From NCBI GenBank assembly GCA_021324265.1, contig JAJPJK010000002.1, positions 1-64,000 of the forward strand: a DNA stretch of 64,000 nt. Reading direction: 5' to 3'. Under the pieces are notes generated by a model, which saw only the letters and a program-made list of their open reading frames with translations, was not told the origin of the DNA and did not search any database. Source of the stretch: Thermoproteota archaeon. GTDB lineage: Archaea > Thermoproteota > Thermoprotei > Gearchaeales > Gearchaeaceae. Below, piece after piece: positions 1-9,447 of this stretch; within the stretch, counting starts at the first letter, position 1, and each line of letters opens with the position of its first letter. A program made the translations under genes and the position numbers.

Positions 1-572
1 CAATAAGAAAAGCTCCACCTAAGACCTTCAATGTTCATGTAAATGGCGTATTCAAGGATAAGGTAATTGGGCAAATACTAGGGAGGGAACCTGAACACAT
101 ATTACGAAGAACTGTTGAGACAACGCTAGCAGAGCTCATGGATGATTATACCAATCTTTGTTATCAATATGTAAAGCTCAAGTTCCAAATCATTAAAGTT
201 GAAGATAATGAAGCCTATGCTAAGTTCAAGGGATATGAGCTCACTAGGGATTACGTTAGGAGCCTCGTGAGACCGGGCAGTTCTGCGATCTATGCCATTT
301 ATGATGTAGTTACTAAAGATAATGTCGAATGCAGAATTCAGGCATTGGCTATAACTGCTAAGCGAATATCGCACTCTAAGGAAAGCCTCATAAGGAAAAG
401 GATATGGCAAGTATGCGAGGAAAAACTCTCTAACATGAGCCTAGACGACCTTGTTCAGTATGTTTGCTTGGGTAAGCTTTCTGCGGATATTTTGATAGAA
501 GCCAAAAAAATTTATCCACTAAAGAAGGTTGAAGTAATAAAGATCAAAATACTTACGCCTTATTTCACTTAG
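1..572 (+). CDS. rps3ae: Ribosomal protein eS1 (S3Ae), 5'-truncated by window edge
   Basis: Small-subunit ribosomal protein eS1, which sits near the platform and mRNA exit region of the 30S subunit. The ORF track begins at an internal ATG (138), but the frame is open back to the window start and the extra residues (GREPEHILRRTVETTLAEL) fit the family. The core 'SLVRPGSSAIYAIYDVVTKD' and 'ALAIT' are typical of eS1. The N-terminus lies outside the window. Its 3' end overlaps the convergent GTPase gene by 8 bases. Confidence 0.93.
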   Translation, partial: IRKAPPKTFNVHVNGVFKDKVIGQILGREPEHILRRTVETTLAELMDDYTNLCYQYVKLKFQIIKVEDNEAYAKFKGYELTRDYVRSLVRPGSSAIYAIYDVVTKDNVECRIQALAITAKRISHSKESLIRKRIWQVCEEKLSNMSLDDLVQYVCLGKLSADILIEAKKIYPLKKVEVIKIKILTPYFT

Positions 573-1758
573 CCGCGACGATCTTTATAACATCCCTGTG
601 CTTTAAAACATAATCTGCACCAATTCGCTGCTTCTTTCTTACATCTATTGCATAGATGAAATTATCTCCTAGCTCTGTATGTATAAGATAAGCTAGCTCT
701 CTTGCAGTTGTATTGTTTGGGACAAGGAATACATCAGGTAGCACGCGGCCTTCGTGATCTGTTAGCTTGTTTTGATCCTCCACAGGGAATACAGCAATAT
801 AATTCAAAAGCTTAAAATAACAAGTTTCTATCGCATCCTGTACACCTGTTGAACCAAATCTTTTGAGTACATTATTTCTGATATAGTTTAGCGCATTTCT
901 CTTTTTTTCATCGATGTCTTTCAGTATTTTGAAATCGTTAGCGCCTGGTAAGTATTCGATGATACTTTGTTCAGCAGCTTTGCGAAGCGCAAGCTCAGCT
1001 TCTGCTGAAGTAGGCACTATTATTCTATCCTTAAAAATTTCGCGCATCCTTTCCAGATTCTTCCACGATTCTGGTATATCGATTTTGTTGGCTGCAATGA
1101 GTATAGGCTTTGCCTCCATTATTAACATCCTTATAAAGTTTTTAGTATCCTCTGTATTCCATTGACTAGGTTTTTTCGATATTTTTTCCAGAACTTTGGC
1201 GATTTGTTTCCTCGTTATTGAAAATCCGCTCAATTTTCTTTCCATATAATCGAGAACTTTCGATTCATCTTCTTGTGCAAGCCTCTTCATGTCTTTTTCA
1301 AAATTTTCTTGAAAATGCGAGTAAATCCACATTGTAATCTCTTCATCGATGAATTTCACATCCTCAATTGGGTCATGCTGACCCGGTTTTATAATCCTCC
1401 CTTCTATATCAGTAGAGCCTGAAGCGTCAACGACATGAATAAGCGCATCACTTTTTCTCAGCTCATCTAAAAATTTGTTTCCCAATCCTCTCCCCTTCCA
1501 TGCCTCTGGAACCAAGCCAGCGACATCAAGCACCTCTATAGGAACAAACCTTGTGCCATTAATACATGTTGAATTTCTAGGATTGTCTTTTACTTTAAAT
1601 TCTTCGCAAACACATTTCACTCTAACATATGCAATACCCTTGTTAGGTTCGATAGTTGTGAATGGAAAAGGTGCGATTTTTACATTTTGCATAGTCAATG
1701 CGCTGAAGAATGTGCTCTTCCCAGCATTTGGCTTCCCTATGATTCCTATGATCGGCAA
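565..1758 (-). CDS. ychF: YchF/OLA1-like translation-associated GTPase with TGS domain
   Basis: Obg-superfamily P-loop NTPase of the archaeal YchF type, thought from the family to act with ribosomes. Visible motifs are G1 'GKPNAGKST' (residues 8-16 from the chosen start), G3 'DVAGLV', G4 'NKID' and a C-terminal TGS domain (about the last 75 residues). Archaeal members keep NKxD, unlike the human ATPase OLA1 with NxxE. The track start (1827) is a TTG that would overlap the divergent ABC gene. I prefer the TTG at 1758, which gives 397 residues beginning just before the first beta strand, the usual length, and leaves a 43-base divergent promoter region. The start is uncertain. Confidence 0.9.
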   Translation of the reverse strand: MPIIGIIGKPNAGKSTFFSALTMQNVKIAPFPFTTIEPNKGIAYVRVKCVCEEFKVKDNPRNSTCINGTRFVPIEVLDVAGLVPEAWKGRGLGNKFLDELRKSDALIHVVDASGSTDIEGRIIKPGQHDPIEDVKFIDEEITMWIYSHFQENFEKDMKRLAQEDESKVLDYMERKLSGFSITRKQIAKVLEKISKKPSQWNTEDTKNFIRMLIMEAKPILIAANKIDIPESWKNLERMREIFKDRIIVPTSAEAELALRKAAEQSIIEYLPGANDFKILKDIDEKKRNALNYIRNNVLKRFGSTGVQDAIETCYFKLLNYIAVFPVEDQNKLTDHEGRVLPDVFLVPNNTTARELAYLIHTELGDNFIYAIDVRKKQRIGADYVLKHRDVIKIVAAK

Positions 1759-1801
1759 TTCAAGTAATAATGTTTTAATCGTTTTAAACGTCTTTTTCTC
1801 T
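1759..1801. promoter_or_regulatory. Divergent promoter region, GTPase / ABC ATPase
   Basis: A 43-base A/T-rich gap between the preferred divergent starts. It contains 'gttttaaacg', which sits about 20-25 bases before the ABC gene's ATG and could serve as its TATA element. No Shine-Dalgarno sequence is visible before either start. This reading depends on the start choice for the GTPase. Confidence 0.4.
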
Positions 1802-2497
1802 ATGGTTGAAATCCTGAAGCTTATCAATGTTCATAAAATATACAGAACTGGGGATTTTGAGATTCACGCCTTGAAGGGGATAAATTTAAGCGTAGATAAA
1901 GGAGAATTCCTAACCATTACTGGTCCTTCTGGATCTGGTAAAACAACGTTACTTAATCTTATCGCTGGACTCGATAAGCCTACAATAGGTGAAGTTTATT
2001 TTAAGAATTTTTTGTTGAACAACATGAGTGATGATGAGCTCGCTTATTTGAGACTGAATGAAATTGGCTTTATTTTCCAGTCCTTTAATTTAGTGCCGTG
2101 GCTGACTGCTTTGGAGAACGTTATGCTTCCAATGCTTATCGCAGGTAAGAGCAGAGAGGAAAGAAAGTCTAGGGGCATAGAACTATTAAACCTTGTGGGC
2201 CTTGAAGAAAGAATGGATCATAAACCTATTGAGCTCAGTGGCGGCGAGCAACAAAGAGTTGCCATTGCAAGAGCGCTTGCTAATAATCCATCCATCATAC
2301 TTGCTGATGAGCCTACTGGAAATCTTGACTCAAAAAGTGGAAAGATGGTATTGGATCTTCTTAATGAAATATCCAGAAAAAAAGAAGTCACTGTAATACT
2401 TGTTACGCATGATCTAGAGCTAGCTAAAAGTTCAAGGAAGATATTGAGGATGCGAGATGGAACATTATTAGAGGATTCATGGAAAACCGAATCTTAG
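1802..2497 (+). CDS. ABC transporter ATP-binding protein, LolD/MacB type
   Basis: A 231-residue nucleotide-binding subunit with every ABC motif: Walker A 'GPSGSGKTT' (41-49), Q-loop Gln about 93, signature 'LSGGEQQ' (145-151), Walker B 'IILADE' (165-170), D-loop and switch His about 203 ('VTHD'). The long ORF in the track (from 1475) is a read-through upstream; homology begins at the ATG at 1802, and the upstream extension is antisense to the GTPase gene. The sequence class is that of lipoprotein-release or peptide-export ATPases that pair with a FtsX-like permease. No permease is encoded nearby; the next gene is the giant secreted protease. Confidence 0.92.
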   Translation: MVEILKLINVHKIYRTGDFEIHALKGINLSVDKGEFLTITGPSGSGKTTLLNLIAGLDKPTIGEVYFKNFLLNNMSDDELAYLRLNEIGFIFQSFNLVPWLTALENVMLPMLIAGKSREERKSRGIELLNLVGLEERMDHKPIELSGGEQQRVAIARALANNPSIILADEPTGNLDSKSGKMVLDLLNEISRKKEVTVILVTHDLELAKSSRKILRMRDGTLLEDSWKTES

Positions 2498-2546
2498 AGA
2501 AACTTTAAAATTTAAATTCTAATACTTCATCTTCTTTTCAACGAAA
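2498..2546 (+). promoter_or_regulatory. Promoter of the giant protease gene
   Basis: 'ctttaaaatttaaattc' lies about 28-44 bases before the ATG at 2547 and is a good archaeal TATA candidate. The start codon follows without a Shine-Dalgarno sequence, suggesting a leaderless or very short-leader transcript. Confidence 0.45.
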
Positions 2547-5500
2547 ATGGGTAAAATAGCTAGTAAGATTGCTGTAGTGATTGCAATAGCTCTAATAGCT
2601 ACCTTCATAGTGCAAATAGTATTGCCTGTTGCTTATGCAAGTACCAATTCAAGTCTGAGCGGTTCAATGAAAGCTTCGCCGTTTCCGAATGTTATGCCGA
2701 AGTCTGCAGATCTCCCAATACTATCGACATTACCGAATGGAAAAGTAGACCCAGAGGTATATAAGCAAATAAACAATGGCGCTACAAGCATTGATGCAAT
2801 AATTTATGTTGACTGGAGTAAGAGGAATGATCTATTGCAAAGGTTGCCTCCTGGTTCAACATTATTGCCACATGCAAGCGATATCATGAAATTCTTACCA
2901 CTTATAATGGTGAATTTACCGGCTAACAAACAAGTGATTGATAACCTTGCTGCACTTCCTTATGTGAAGATGATAACTATAAATGCCAAGTTCAATGTAA
3001 GAGATGCACTACAGTTTATAGATCCAAGGCAAGACGCTGAAAACTGGAAATCAGGGTTGTATGGTCAATATCAGCAAGCAAATGCTTACTACGAGAATTT
3101 AGCAAACGTAGCCAACGAGACAGGTGTCGAGGCGCTATGGAAGATGGGTATTACTGGAAAGGGAGTTTTAATAGGCATCCTCGATACTGCAATTAATCCA
3201 AGGCATCCAGATTTCTTCTTCCCTAATGGTACTAGCAAAATAGTTTACACATATAGTCCCTATAGCTTGGAGGATGCATATTCTAACTACATTGATATGT
3301 TATTTTATGCCGGCCATGGTACGCATGTTACGTCTATAGCTGCAGGTTCAGGAGTAGGTTCTGGACAAGGCTGGTATTACAATCCTAGTCTCGGTGCATA
3401 TGTAAGGGCAAGCATTGCACCTGGTTTAGAAAAAGGTATGGCCCCTGATGCAAAGATTGCTTTCTTCAAAATATTTTCAACGTATTCTCCAGAATTTGAT
3501 CTTGCAGATTTAGTTGCAGCGATAGTTCAAGCCGTAAAGGTTGGGGTAGATGTCATAAGTGCTAGCTGGGATTTCATTATTTATGATGCATACACTCAGG
3601 CAATAATCTATACTGTCGTTGCATGGGTGATTCAGAACGGTATAGTTTGGGTTAATGCTGCAGGCAACTATGGTCCTGGCTATACGACTTTAGGCTGGCC
3701 GGCAGCTCAGGAAAGCGTTATTACTGTAGGAGCTACATATCCTTCAAACTACGCTACAACTGTAAATCAACAAAAGGTAGTATACTTCTCGAGCAGAGGT
3801 CCAACATATCCTTCCAACTCATTCTTCCAGAACGGTGCTGATATATTGCCCACTATGGGTCCATTGAGTGCAGGTAGAACAAAGCCAGACGTTGTTGCTC
3901 CAGGTGTATCTATAATGGCAGCTAATGCAGGCTTCGAATATCCAGTGCCAGATAGTACAACTACAAATCCTGATGAAATAATGTTTGGAACCAAGTATAA
4001 GGCATTGTCTGGTACATCAATGGCGACACCAGTTGTTTCTGGTATAGTAGCTTTGCTGCTTCAAGCCTTCCCTGGTGCAACGCCAGCTGCAATAAAGGCA
4101 GCATTAGTAAAGGGTGCTGTACCTACTTCAACTGTTTTAGGTGTAACAGATCCAAACATCGAAGGTGCTGGACTTGTAAATGCTTTGAATGCTTATAATA
4201 TACTTAAGAATGCTCCAAGCACGCCCAATAAGATAAATCCACCATATTATGCAGAGAGTTCTAAATTAATGCCTAACGATTATAAGCAGATATTTGCCGG
4301 GGTTAAAATACTCGTTGATGACATAACTGCAACAAGCACCTATTCTCAAGAGCTTGGTCTAAGGAGCATTTCGCCTCTGTATGCATATGATAATTTCTTA
4401 AATGACTTGAAAGCTAGAGGAGCAACGATCGATTATCTTTCAAATGTTTTCAATTACGCATACGTTACACAGCAAGTTAATCAGGTTGTTGAAAGTCCAC
4501 ATCCTTATCAGCCTCTAACAAATGAATTTTATCATATATATTATCCTGGCGCAGTAAGCATAACATTGAACTTTACGCAGATAGGACTAGGGCCTGATGC
4601 TACCCTAGAAGTATTTAGTTGGGATTATGTTTCTCAAATTTTGATAGGTCCAGGACCATTTTCAGCCACTAATTTGATAGTACCTGTACCCGGACCAGGA
4701 GCTCATATAAGGCTAATTACAGGACAAGCGATTGATTATGGTTTCAAGGTCGGTTATTATGATGTAACATTGATCAAACCACAACCTACATTCATTCCTT
4801 CATTAAAGAAGGAAATAACTAACAAGTATTATTGGCTAAACGCAACTAATGGATATACAAATAATGTATTTACACTTACACAACCATTAAATGTACCTAA
4901 CTATCCTGATAATTCACCTTTGAACGAAGTTGGATTCTTCAATATAACATATGATGAACTTTTGAATATTACAGGTATTAGAAATGTAATAAGTGATTGT
5001 TATATTCCATATTTAGCTAAAGGGTCTTTTATATTGTACGATCTCTGGTTACCTGTTGCAAGTTTCGGTTTTGAATTCAAAAATGATACTTTGACAGTGA
5101 ATGCAACCCTCATAGATATAACAACTAATACATTAATTCCAAATGTTAAACTGAATGTAACAGTATATAGTGCATTGTTTAGAAGCAATAATTCAGCTGT
5201 ACCTGTTGGAACTCCTGTTGATGTAGTGGCGCAGGATACATATCCAGCTCTCTTCAATGGTGGCAGTGCGATTTATGGCCCTGCAATGAATTTAACTGGA
5301 ACGCAAGGGCCAGTTTGGATAAGGTTGAATACAACATTAAGTCCAAACTATAGAATCTTTGTCAACGCAACGAATCCTGTCGTATTTACCCTCAAAACGA
5401 ATGGAAACAATAAAGGTGGTTCAGGCATAAATGCACCATATGTAGCGCTAGGCAGCAACGCTTTCTATAAACCAAGTGATAATCCAGCGTTAAATGATGT

Positions 5501-8500
5501 ATCTTACTTTGATCTCGTTTTGTTCGATTTCGGCCCTCAAACACTAACAAAGCCCAATGCAGAGTTCTTTGCACAGTATGATTTTGTGTTTATACTAACG
5601 CCTTGGTATGTGGATAACGACTGGATAAATGCAACAGAACTCAAAAAGTATGTCGATAACTATTTCGGTCATGTATTGTTCGTTGGTGGGTATATACCAA
5701 GATATAGTTTCTTCTTCCCTGAGACAATGGACGAGGCATCATATATGTTGCCAATGGGATCTGAAGTGGGCACCGGTGTGAAAATGAACAACTACACGTT
5801 ACCATTCGGTATAGACTGGGTAGGTAGAACAATAGGCGGTTCAGCGAATATATTGGTAAGTAATCCAGTATTTGCTCCTTGGGAAGATCCGACTGGAGCT
5901 TTGCAAGATCCAAGCATATACTTAGGTCATGAAATAATGAGCATGCGTATAAACGCGACAAGCTATAAGGCTCACACTGCAATATGGGCTAGAGATCCAG
6001 TATATCCTGCAATAGCGTTCTACACACCTGTAGGGCAAAACTGCTCGAGTGCCTTATTCATAAGCGATCCATTCGTATTATCTGATGAATCATACATGAG
6101 CGACAGCTTCCCGTTCCATGAGTGGTTCGCTTTGAGATCAGTTGCACTAATGCTCAATCCACATGCACCATATCCATATGTACAGCTAGTTAACAATTAC
6201 TTCTACCCAATAGGCGGTATAGACCCTGCAGACCAATTACTTTCAGTGCAAGTATCAGTATTCTACAACAAAATTGCTGTAAACTCTACTGTATGGACAA
6301 TTAACTTTACCTTCTCGAACTTATTGCCATACGCTGTAGCATTGAACGTTACTCTTAAGATATTAAGTAATTCAACGATCGCTGGATTGAAGCCCGTAGC
6401 TGGGCTTCCAATGGATTATGTAACGCTCACTTTACCTGCAGCTACAAGGAATTCAACAACTGGTGAGCTAATGCCTTCAAGTGCAACTGTAGCTTTAGGA
6501 GGCTTAGTGTACACAAAGCCGCTATCTACATCATTTGTTCCATTCACCTACTATCCTAACTACAATGCATTATGGGGCACTTTCGAGTTTATTGCCAATG
6601 TCTATGCGAATTTCACAGATACTGGAATGATCGATATGAGCACTCCAAGATATACAGCCACGAGTTTTGTAAATATACTGAATAAGGCTCCAAGACAAGG
6701 ACCTTTGCCACTTGTTGGTGCATCTGAACCTTCAAGCTTCGATAGCTATACTGCAAACCTAATTGCAAAGTATCCTCTTGACTGGAAGTATGTGAACGTT
6801 ACTGTTGAATATCCAGCGCTTAACGTTACACAATTGACTGCCAAGCTAACTGGAAACGTAACCAACGTGGCTCAATTCTTCGCTACTTCAGAATCTGGAA
6901 TTACATTCCTAGGCAACACAATGAATATAACTCCTGAGAGCGTTCCATTCTGGCCGTTCAGCATTGTTAAGTATATATTCTTCTCACTGGTTGTTCCTGA
7001 TGGATACTATGCTTCAATGCCTCATACTGGGCATTATTTTGCACCAGTATTAGTATTCATAATGCCCGGTTTAGCAAGCGGAACATACACTGGCACGCTT
7101 GAACTAACGGATCCTCAAGGCAACGTAGTAGCAACTACACAAATAACTATAACAGTTAATACAAGTCCAATAGCAAGCGTTGTATGGGACGATGGTCTCT
7201 ATGCAGATAATAGGCCTGCGGTATCTGATAGTTCATTATATGGAGGTCAAGGCGTTAGTGTCTTTGTAAATCATGACTGGCCAATGCTACCATGGGTAAA
7301 TGCTTTTGAAGCATGGAGAGATGTTGCCAAGATACTGAATGTCAATCTCAAACCTACTGGTGCTTTAACTGCAGCTTTAGCTGTATATGGTGCAGGCTTG
7401 ATTCAGAGCAATCCTGTATATCTAAGGGATACCGTGCTTAAAGAAATGCTCAATTCAACCTTCTCTAGTATGCAAGGCTATATGCTCATGGAGAATTATT
7501 ACTTCAATCCTAACGGCTACATATATTTAACGCCAGGCAATCCTGAGGTATCTCTAACAGCAAATCAGACTCTAATGAAGATATTGGGTGTTAACAAGGG
7601 TTCATTGATAGTTATATCTCAGTTTGGTACTGCTAATGCAACTAACCCCGTATCTGGCATGCCCAATCCATACAATATGAACTGGTTGCTAAGTGCTGTT
7701 GGTTCAAGGTTGGTATTCCCAACCGGCGATGGCACAAGTGCAGCTAAGGGTGTAATGCCGGTAGCAAGTGGTGCTGTACCCAATGCTCCTCTTGTCGCAG
7801 GATTTGCAACTAGAATGTTACCTGCAGGTATTCCATACAATACCATCGATCTATACTATAACAATGCGTACTTCTTCTTCTATAACGATGAGACAAATAG
7901 GAAGCTATTCGTCAATGTGACAAGTGGCTCACTTGAAAGTGTTGCGCAGTTCTATGTTGAAAATGAACCTATTCCGTATGTCTATAATCCAGCCTTTGGT
8001 CTAGTTGTTCCAATGCCTGATTACGGTGCATATCAAACAGTTCCAGGTAGATGGGGCGCTGTTCTTGCGCTCGATACACAATTAAGCAATGCAAACTATG
8101 CAGGCGGTAATGTAATCGCCTTTGGTGAATATTCATGGTTCAGTAATTACTACTACCAGTATCGCTACACTCACTATGGTTCAATACCAGGAAGGACAGA
8201 TGCATATCTTAGTGGCGCAGTATGGAGCTTCAATGCAGAAATATTCCTTAGAGCCATATTCCAGTTCGTAGGAGGCTTCTATACAAGTACGGTTCAAGGT
8301 CTAGCTGCTGCACAGACCTTACTGAATACATTACAAGATCTTGCCAATGCTGCAACCAATGCTGGTATGCAAGTACCTTCTACATTCTACACGCTAATAG
8401 GTGATGCTCAAAGCGCTATAACAACAGCTAATAGTAAATCCTTCGATGGAGATTATATTACAGCATCTCAGGCTGTTGCAAACGCTACTAACTATCTCAA

Positions 8501-9416
8501 TACAGCCAAAGACGCATTGCTTTCAGCCTTAGAATCACAAGTAAATAGCGCAAAGAATGAAGCTGCAGGATTATTAGGCAATGCTACGAAATTGTTTGAT
8601 CTAACTGAAAGTTACGGTGTTGATCTAACACAAGCTAAAGCAGTACTTGCTAATGCAACAACATTATTCAATACCGCCAATGCTGTGTTCGCTAACTACA
8701 GCGCAGCAATGCCATCAACATGGGGCAATCTCGTTACTGCATATACAGGTTTCCTCAATGCTAAGGCTGTAGCAAGCAATGCTTTGCTGAGCACTGGAGA
8801 TGCTGCATTAACTGTTGCAACGAACTTAAGAGATCAGGCAAGCCAAGTAATTACAACAATAAACAACGAACTCAGCCAGCTTTCAAGTGCAGGCTTAGGT
8901 GTATCATCTGATACACAAGCAATGATTACTGCTATAACGAATAGTTATAACACTGGAGTGTCTGAGCTCAACATGTTCAACTCATCTGACGTGATGACTT
9001 ACAGCCATGCACTTAATGCGATAGTAGCCTTCAGAAATGTCTTAGGTAACAAAACAGAAGTACTCAACGCCATATTGAGCGACGCTAAGCTCGCTGTTGA
9101 GGCAAATCTCGCTAACTTGAGATCTGCTATAGGCCAAGTTAGAGCAGTACCTCATGATGAAAAGACTGTTGCAGGTATCGATGCGTTGGTGCCATATCTC
9201 GAAGCAAGGATACAAAGTGCTAAATCTATAAGCGATCTAGTAAGTATAAACAGCCAGATATCCAGCTACATAACACAAGTTCAGAATGCAGTTACAACGC
9301 CTACAACAACTGTTCCAATACTTACAATAGCGATAATAGTAATACTGGTGATAATACTAATATTTGCTCTAGTATACGCTGCAACGAGAAGGAGAGCAAG
9401 CGTAGCTGTATTTTAA
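2547..9416 (+). CDS. Giant secreted, membrane-anchored subtilisin-like (S8) serine protease
   Basis: A 2289-residue cell-surface protease. Residues 1-31 form a Sec-type signal peptide ending near 'AYA'. About 45-150 resemble an I9-like propeptide. The S8 catalytic domain spans roughly 190-550, with Asp213 ('GILDTAIN'), His257 ('GHGTHV'), the oxyanion Asn in 'AAGNYGPG', and Ser491 ('GTSMATP'). More than 1300 residues of beta-rich, sequon-rich (NxT/S) sequence follow. About 1930-2240 is an Ala/Asn-rich helical stalk. A 'TTPTTTVP' linker leads to a transmembrane helix (about 2256-2279) and a short 'RRR' cytoplasmic tail. This layout recalls S-layer-anchored proteases such as that of Staphylothermus; that link is an analogy, not a demonstrated homology. 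Only catalytic domain, signal and anchor are certain. Confidence 0.9.
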   Translation: MGKIASKIAVVIAIALIATFIVQIVLPVAYASTNSSLSGSMKASPFPNVMPKSADLPILSTLPNGKVDPEVYKQINNGATSIDAIIYVDWSKRNDLLQRLPPGSTLLPHASDIMKFLPLIMVNLPANKQVIDNLAALPYVKMITINAKFNVRDALQFIDPRQDAENWKSGLYGQYQQANAYYENLANVANETGVEALWKMGITGKGVLIGILDTAINPRHPDFFFPNGTSKIVYTYSPYSLEDAYSNYIDMLFYAGHGTHVTSIAAGSGVGSGQGWYYNPSLGAYVRASIAPGLEKGMAPDAKIAFFKIFSTYSPEFDLADLVAAIVQAVKVGVDVISASWDFIIYDAYTQAIIYTVVAWVIQNGIVWVNAAGNYGPGYTTLGWPAAQESVITVGATYPSNYATTVNQQKVVYFSSRGPTYPSNSFFQNGADILPTMGPLSAGRTKPDVVAPGVSIMAANAGFEYPVPDSTTTNPDEIMFGTKYKALSGTSMATPVVSGIVALLLQAFPGATPAAIKAALVKGAVPTSTVLGVTDPNIEGAGLVNALNAYNILKNAPSTPNKINPPYYAESSKLMPNDYKQIFAGVKILVDDITATSTYSQELGLRSISPLYAYDNFLNDLKARGATIDYLSNVFNYAYVTQQVNQVVESPHPYQPLTNEFYHIYYPGAVSITLNFTQIGLGPDATLEVFSWDYVSQILIGPGPFSATNLIVPVPGPGAHIRLITGQAIDYGFKVGYYDVTLIKPQPTFIPSLKKEITNKYYWLNATNGYTNNVFTLTQPLNVPNYPDNSPLNEVGFFNITYDELLNITGIRNVISDCYIPYLAKGSFILYDLWLPVASFGFEFKNDTLTVNATLIDITTNTLIPNVKLNVTVYSALFRSNNSAVPVGTPVDVVAQDTYPALFNGGSAIYGPAMNLTGTQGPVWIRLNTTLSPNYRIFVNATNPVVFTLKTNGNNKGGSGINAPYVALGSNAFYKPSDNPALNDVSYFDLVLFDFGPQTLTKPNAEFFAQYDFVFILTPWYVDNDWINATELKKYVDNYFGHVLFVGGYIPRYSFFFPETMDEASYMLPMGSEVGTGVKMNNYTLPFGIDWVGRTIGGSANILVSNPVFAPWEDPTGALQDPSIYLGHEIMSMRINATSYKAHTAIWARDPVYPAIAFYTPVGQNCSSALFISDPFVLSDESYMSDSFPFHEWFALRSVALMLNPHAPYPYVQLVNNYFYPIGGIDPADQLLSVQVSVFYNKIAVNSTVWTINFTFSNLLPYAVALNVTLKILSNSTIAGLKPVAGLPMDYVTLTLPAATRNSTTGELMPSSATVALGGLVYTKPLSTSFVPFTYYPNYNALWGTFEFIANVYANFTDTGMIDMSTPRYTATSFVNILNKAPRQGPLPLVGASEPSSFDSYTANLIAKYPLDWKYVNVTVEYPALNVTQLTAKLTGNVTNVAQFFATSESGITFLGNTMNITPESVPFWPFSIVKYIFFSLVVPDGYYASMPHTGHYFAPVLVFIMPGLASGTYTGTLELTDPQGNVVATTQITITVNTSPIASVVWDDGLYADNRPAVSDSSLYGGQGVSVFVNHDWPMLPWVNAFEAWRDVAKILNVNLKPTGALTAALAVYGAGLIQSNPVYLRDTVLKEMLNSTFSSMQGYMLMENYYFNPNGYIYLTPGNPEVSLTANQTLMKILGVNKGSLIVISQFGTANATNPVSGMPNPYNMNWLLSAVGSRLVFPTGDGTSAAKGVMPVASGAVPNAPLVAGFATRMLPAGIPYNTIDLYYNNAYFFFYNDETNRKLFVNVTSGSLESVAQFYVENEPIPYVYNPAFGLVVPMPDYGAYQTVPGRWGAVLALDTQLSNANYAGGNVIAFGEYSWFSNYYYQYRYTHYGSIPGRTDAYLSGAVWSFNAEIFLRAIFQFVGGFYTSTVQGLAAAQTLLNTLQDLANAATNAGMQVPSTFYTLIGDAQSAITTANSKSFDGDYITASQAVANATNYLNTAKDALLSALESQVNSAKNEAAGLLGNATKLFDLTESYGVDLTQAKAVLANATTLFNTANAVFANYSAAMPSTWGNLVTAYTGFLNAKAVASNALLSTGDAALTVATNLRDQASQVITTINNELSQLSSAGLGVSSDTQAMITAITNSYNTGVSELNMFNSSDVMTYSHALNAIVAFRNVLGNKTEVLNAILSDAKLAVEANLANLRSAIGQVRAVPHDEKTVAGIDALVPYLEARIQSAKSISDLVSINSQISSYITQVQNAVTTPTTTVPILTIAIIVILVIILIFALVYAATRRRASVAVF

Positions 9417-9447
9417 ACCTTTTTAATTAATTTCCTTTTTTTATCTT
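9417..9447 (+). terminator. Oligo-T terminator and downstream promoter
   Basis: Directly after the protease stop codon there are two T-runs ('cctttttaattaatttcc' then seven Ts), the kind of U-tract archaeal polymerases terminate on. The central 'tttttaatta' is also about 20-29 bases before the ATG of the next gene and could be its TATA element, so terminator and promoter may overlap. Confidence 0.5.

Noticed and set aside
126-410. 94-residue minus-strand ORF
   Set aside because: Antisense shadow of the eS1 gene, whose protein is clearly recognisable.
1475-1801. Upstream 109 codons of the ABC ATPase ORF
   Set aside because: Antisense to the conserved GTPase; ABC homology starts at the ATG at 1802.
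5392-5982. Minus-strand ORFs within the giant protease gene
   Set aside because: No recognisable motifs; they follow from the codon pattern of the protease reading frame.
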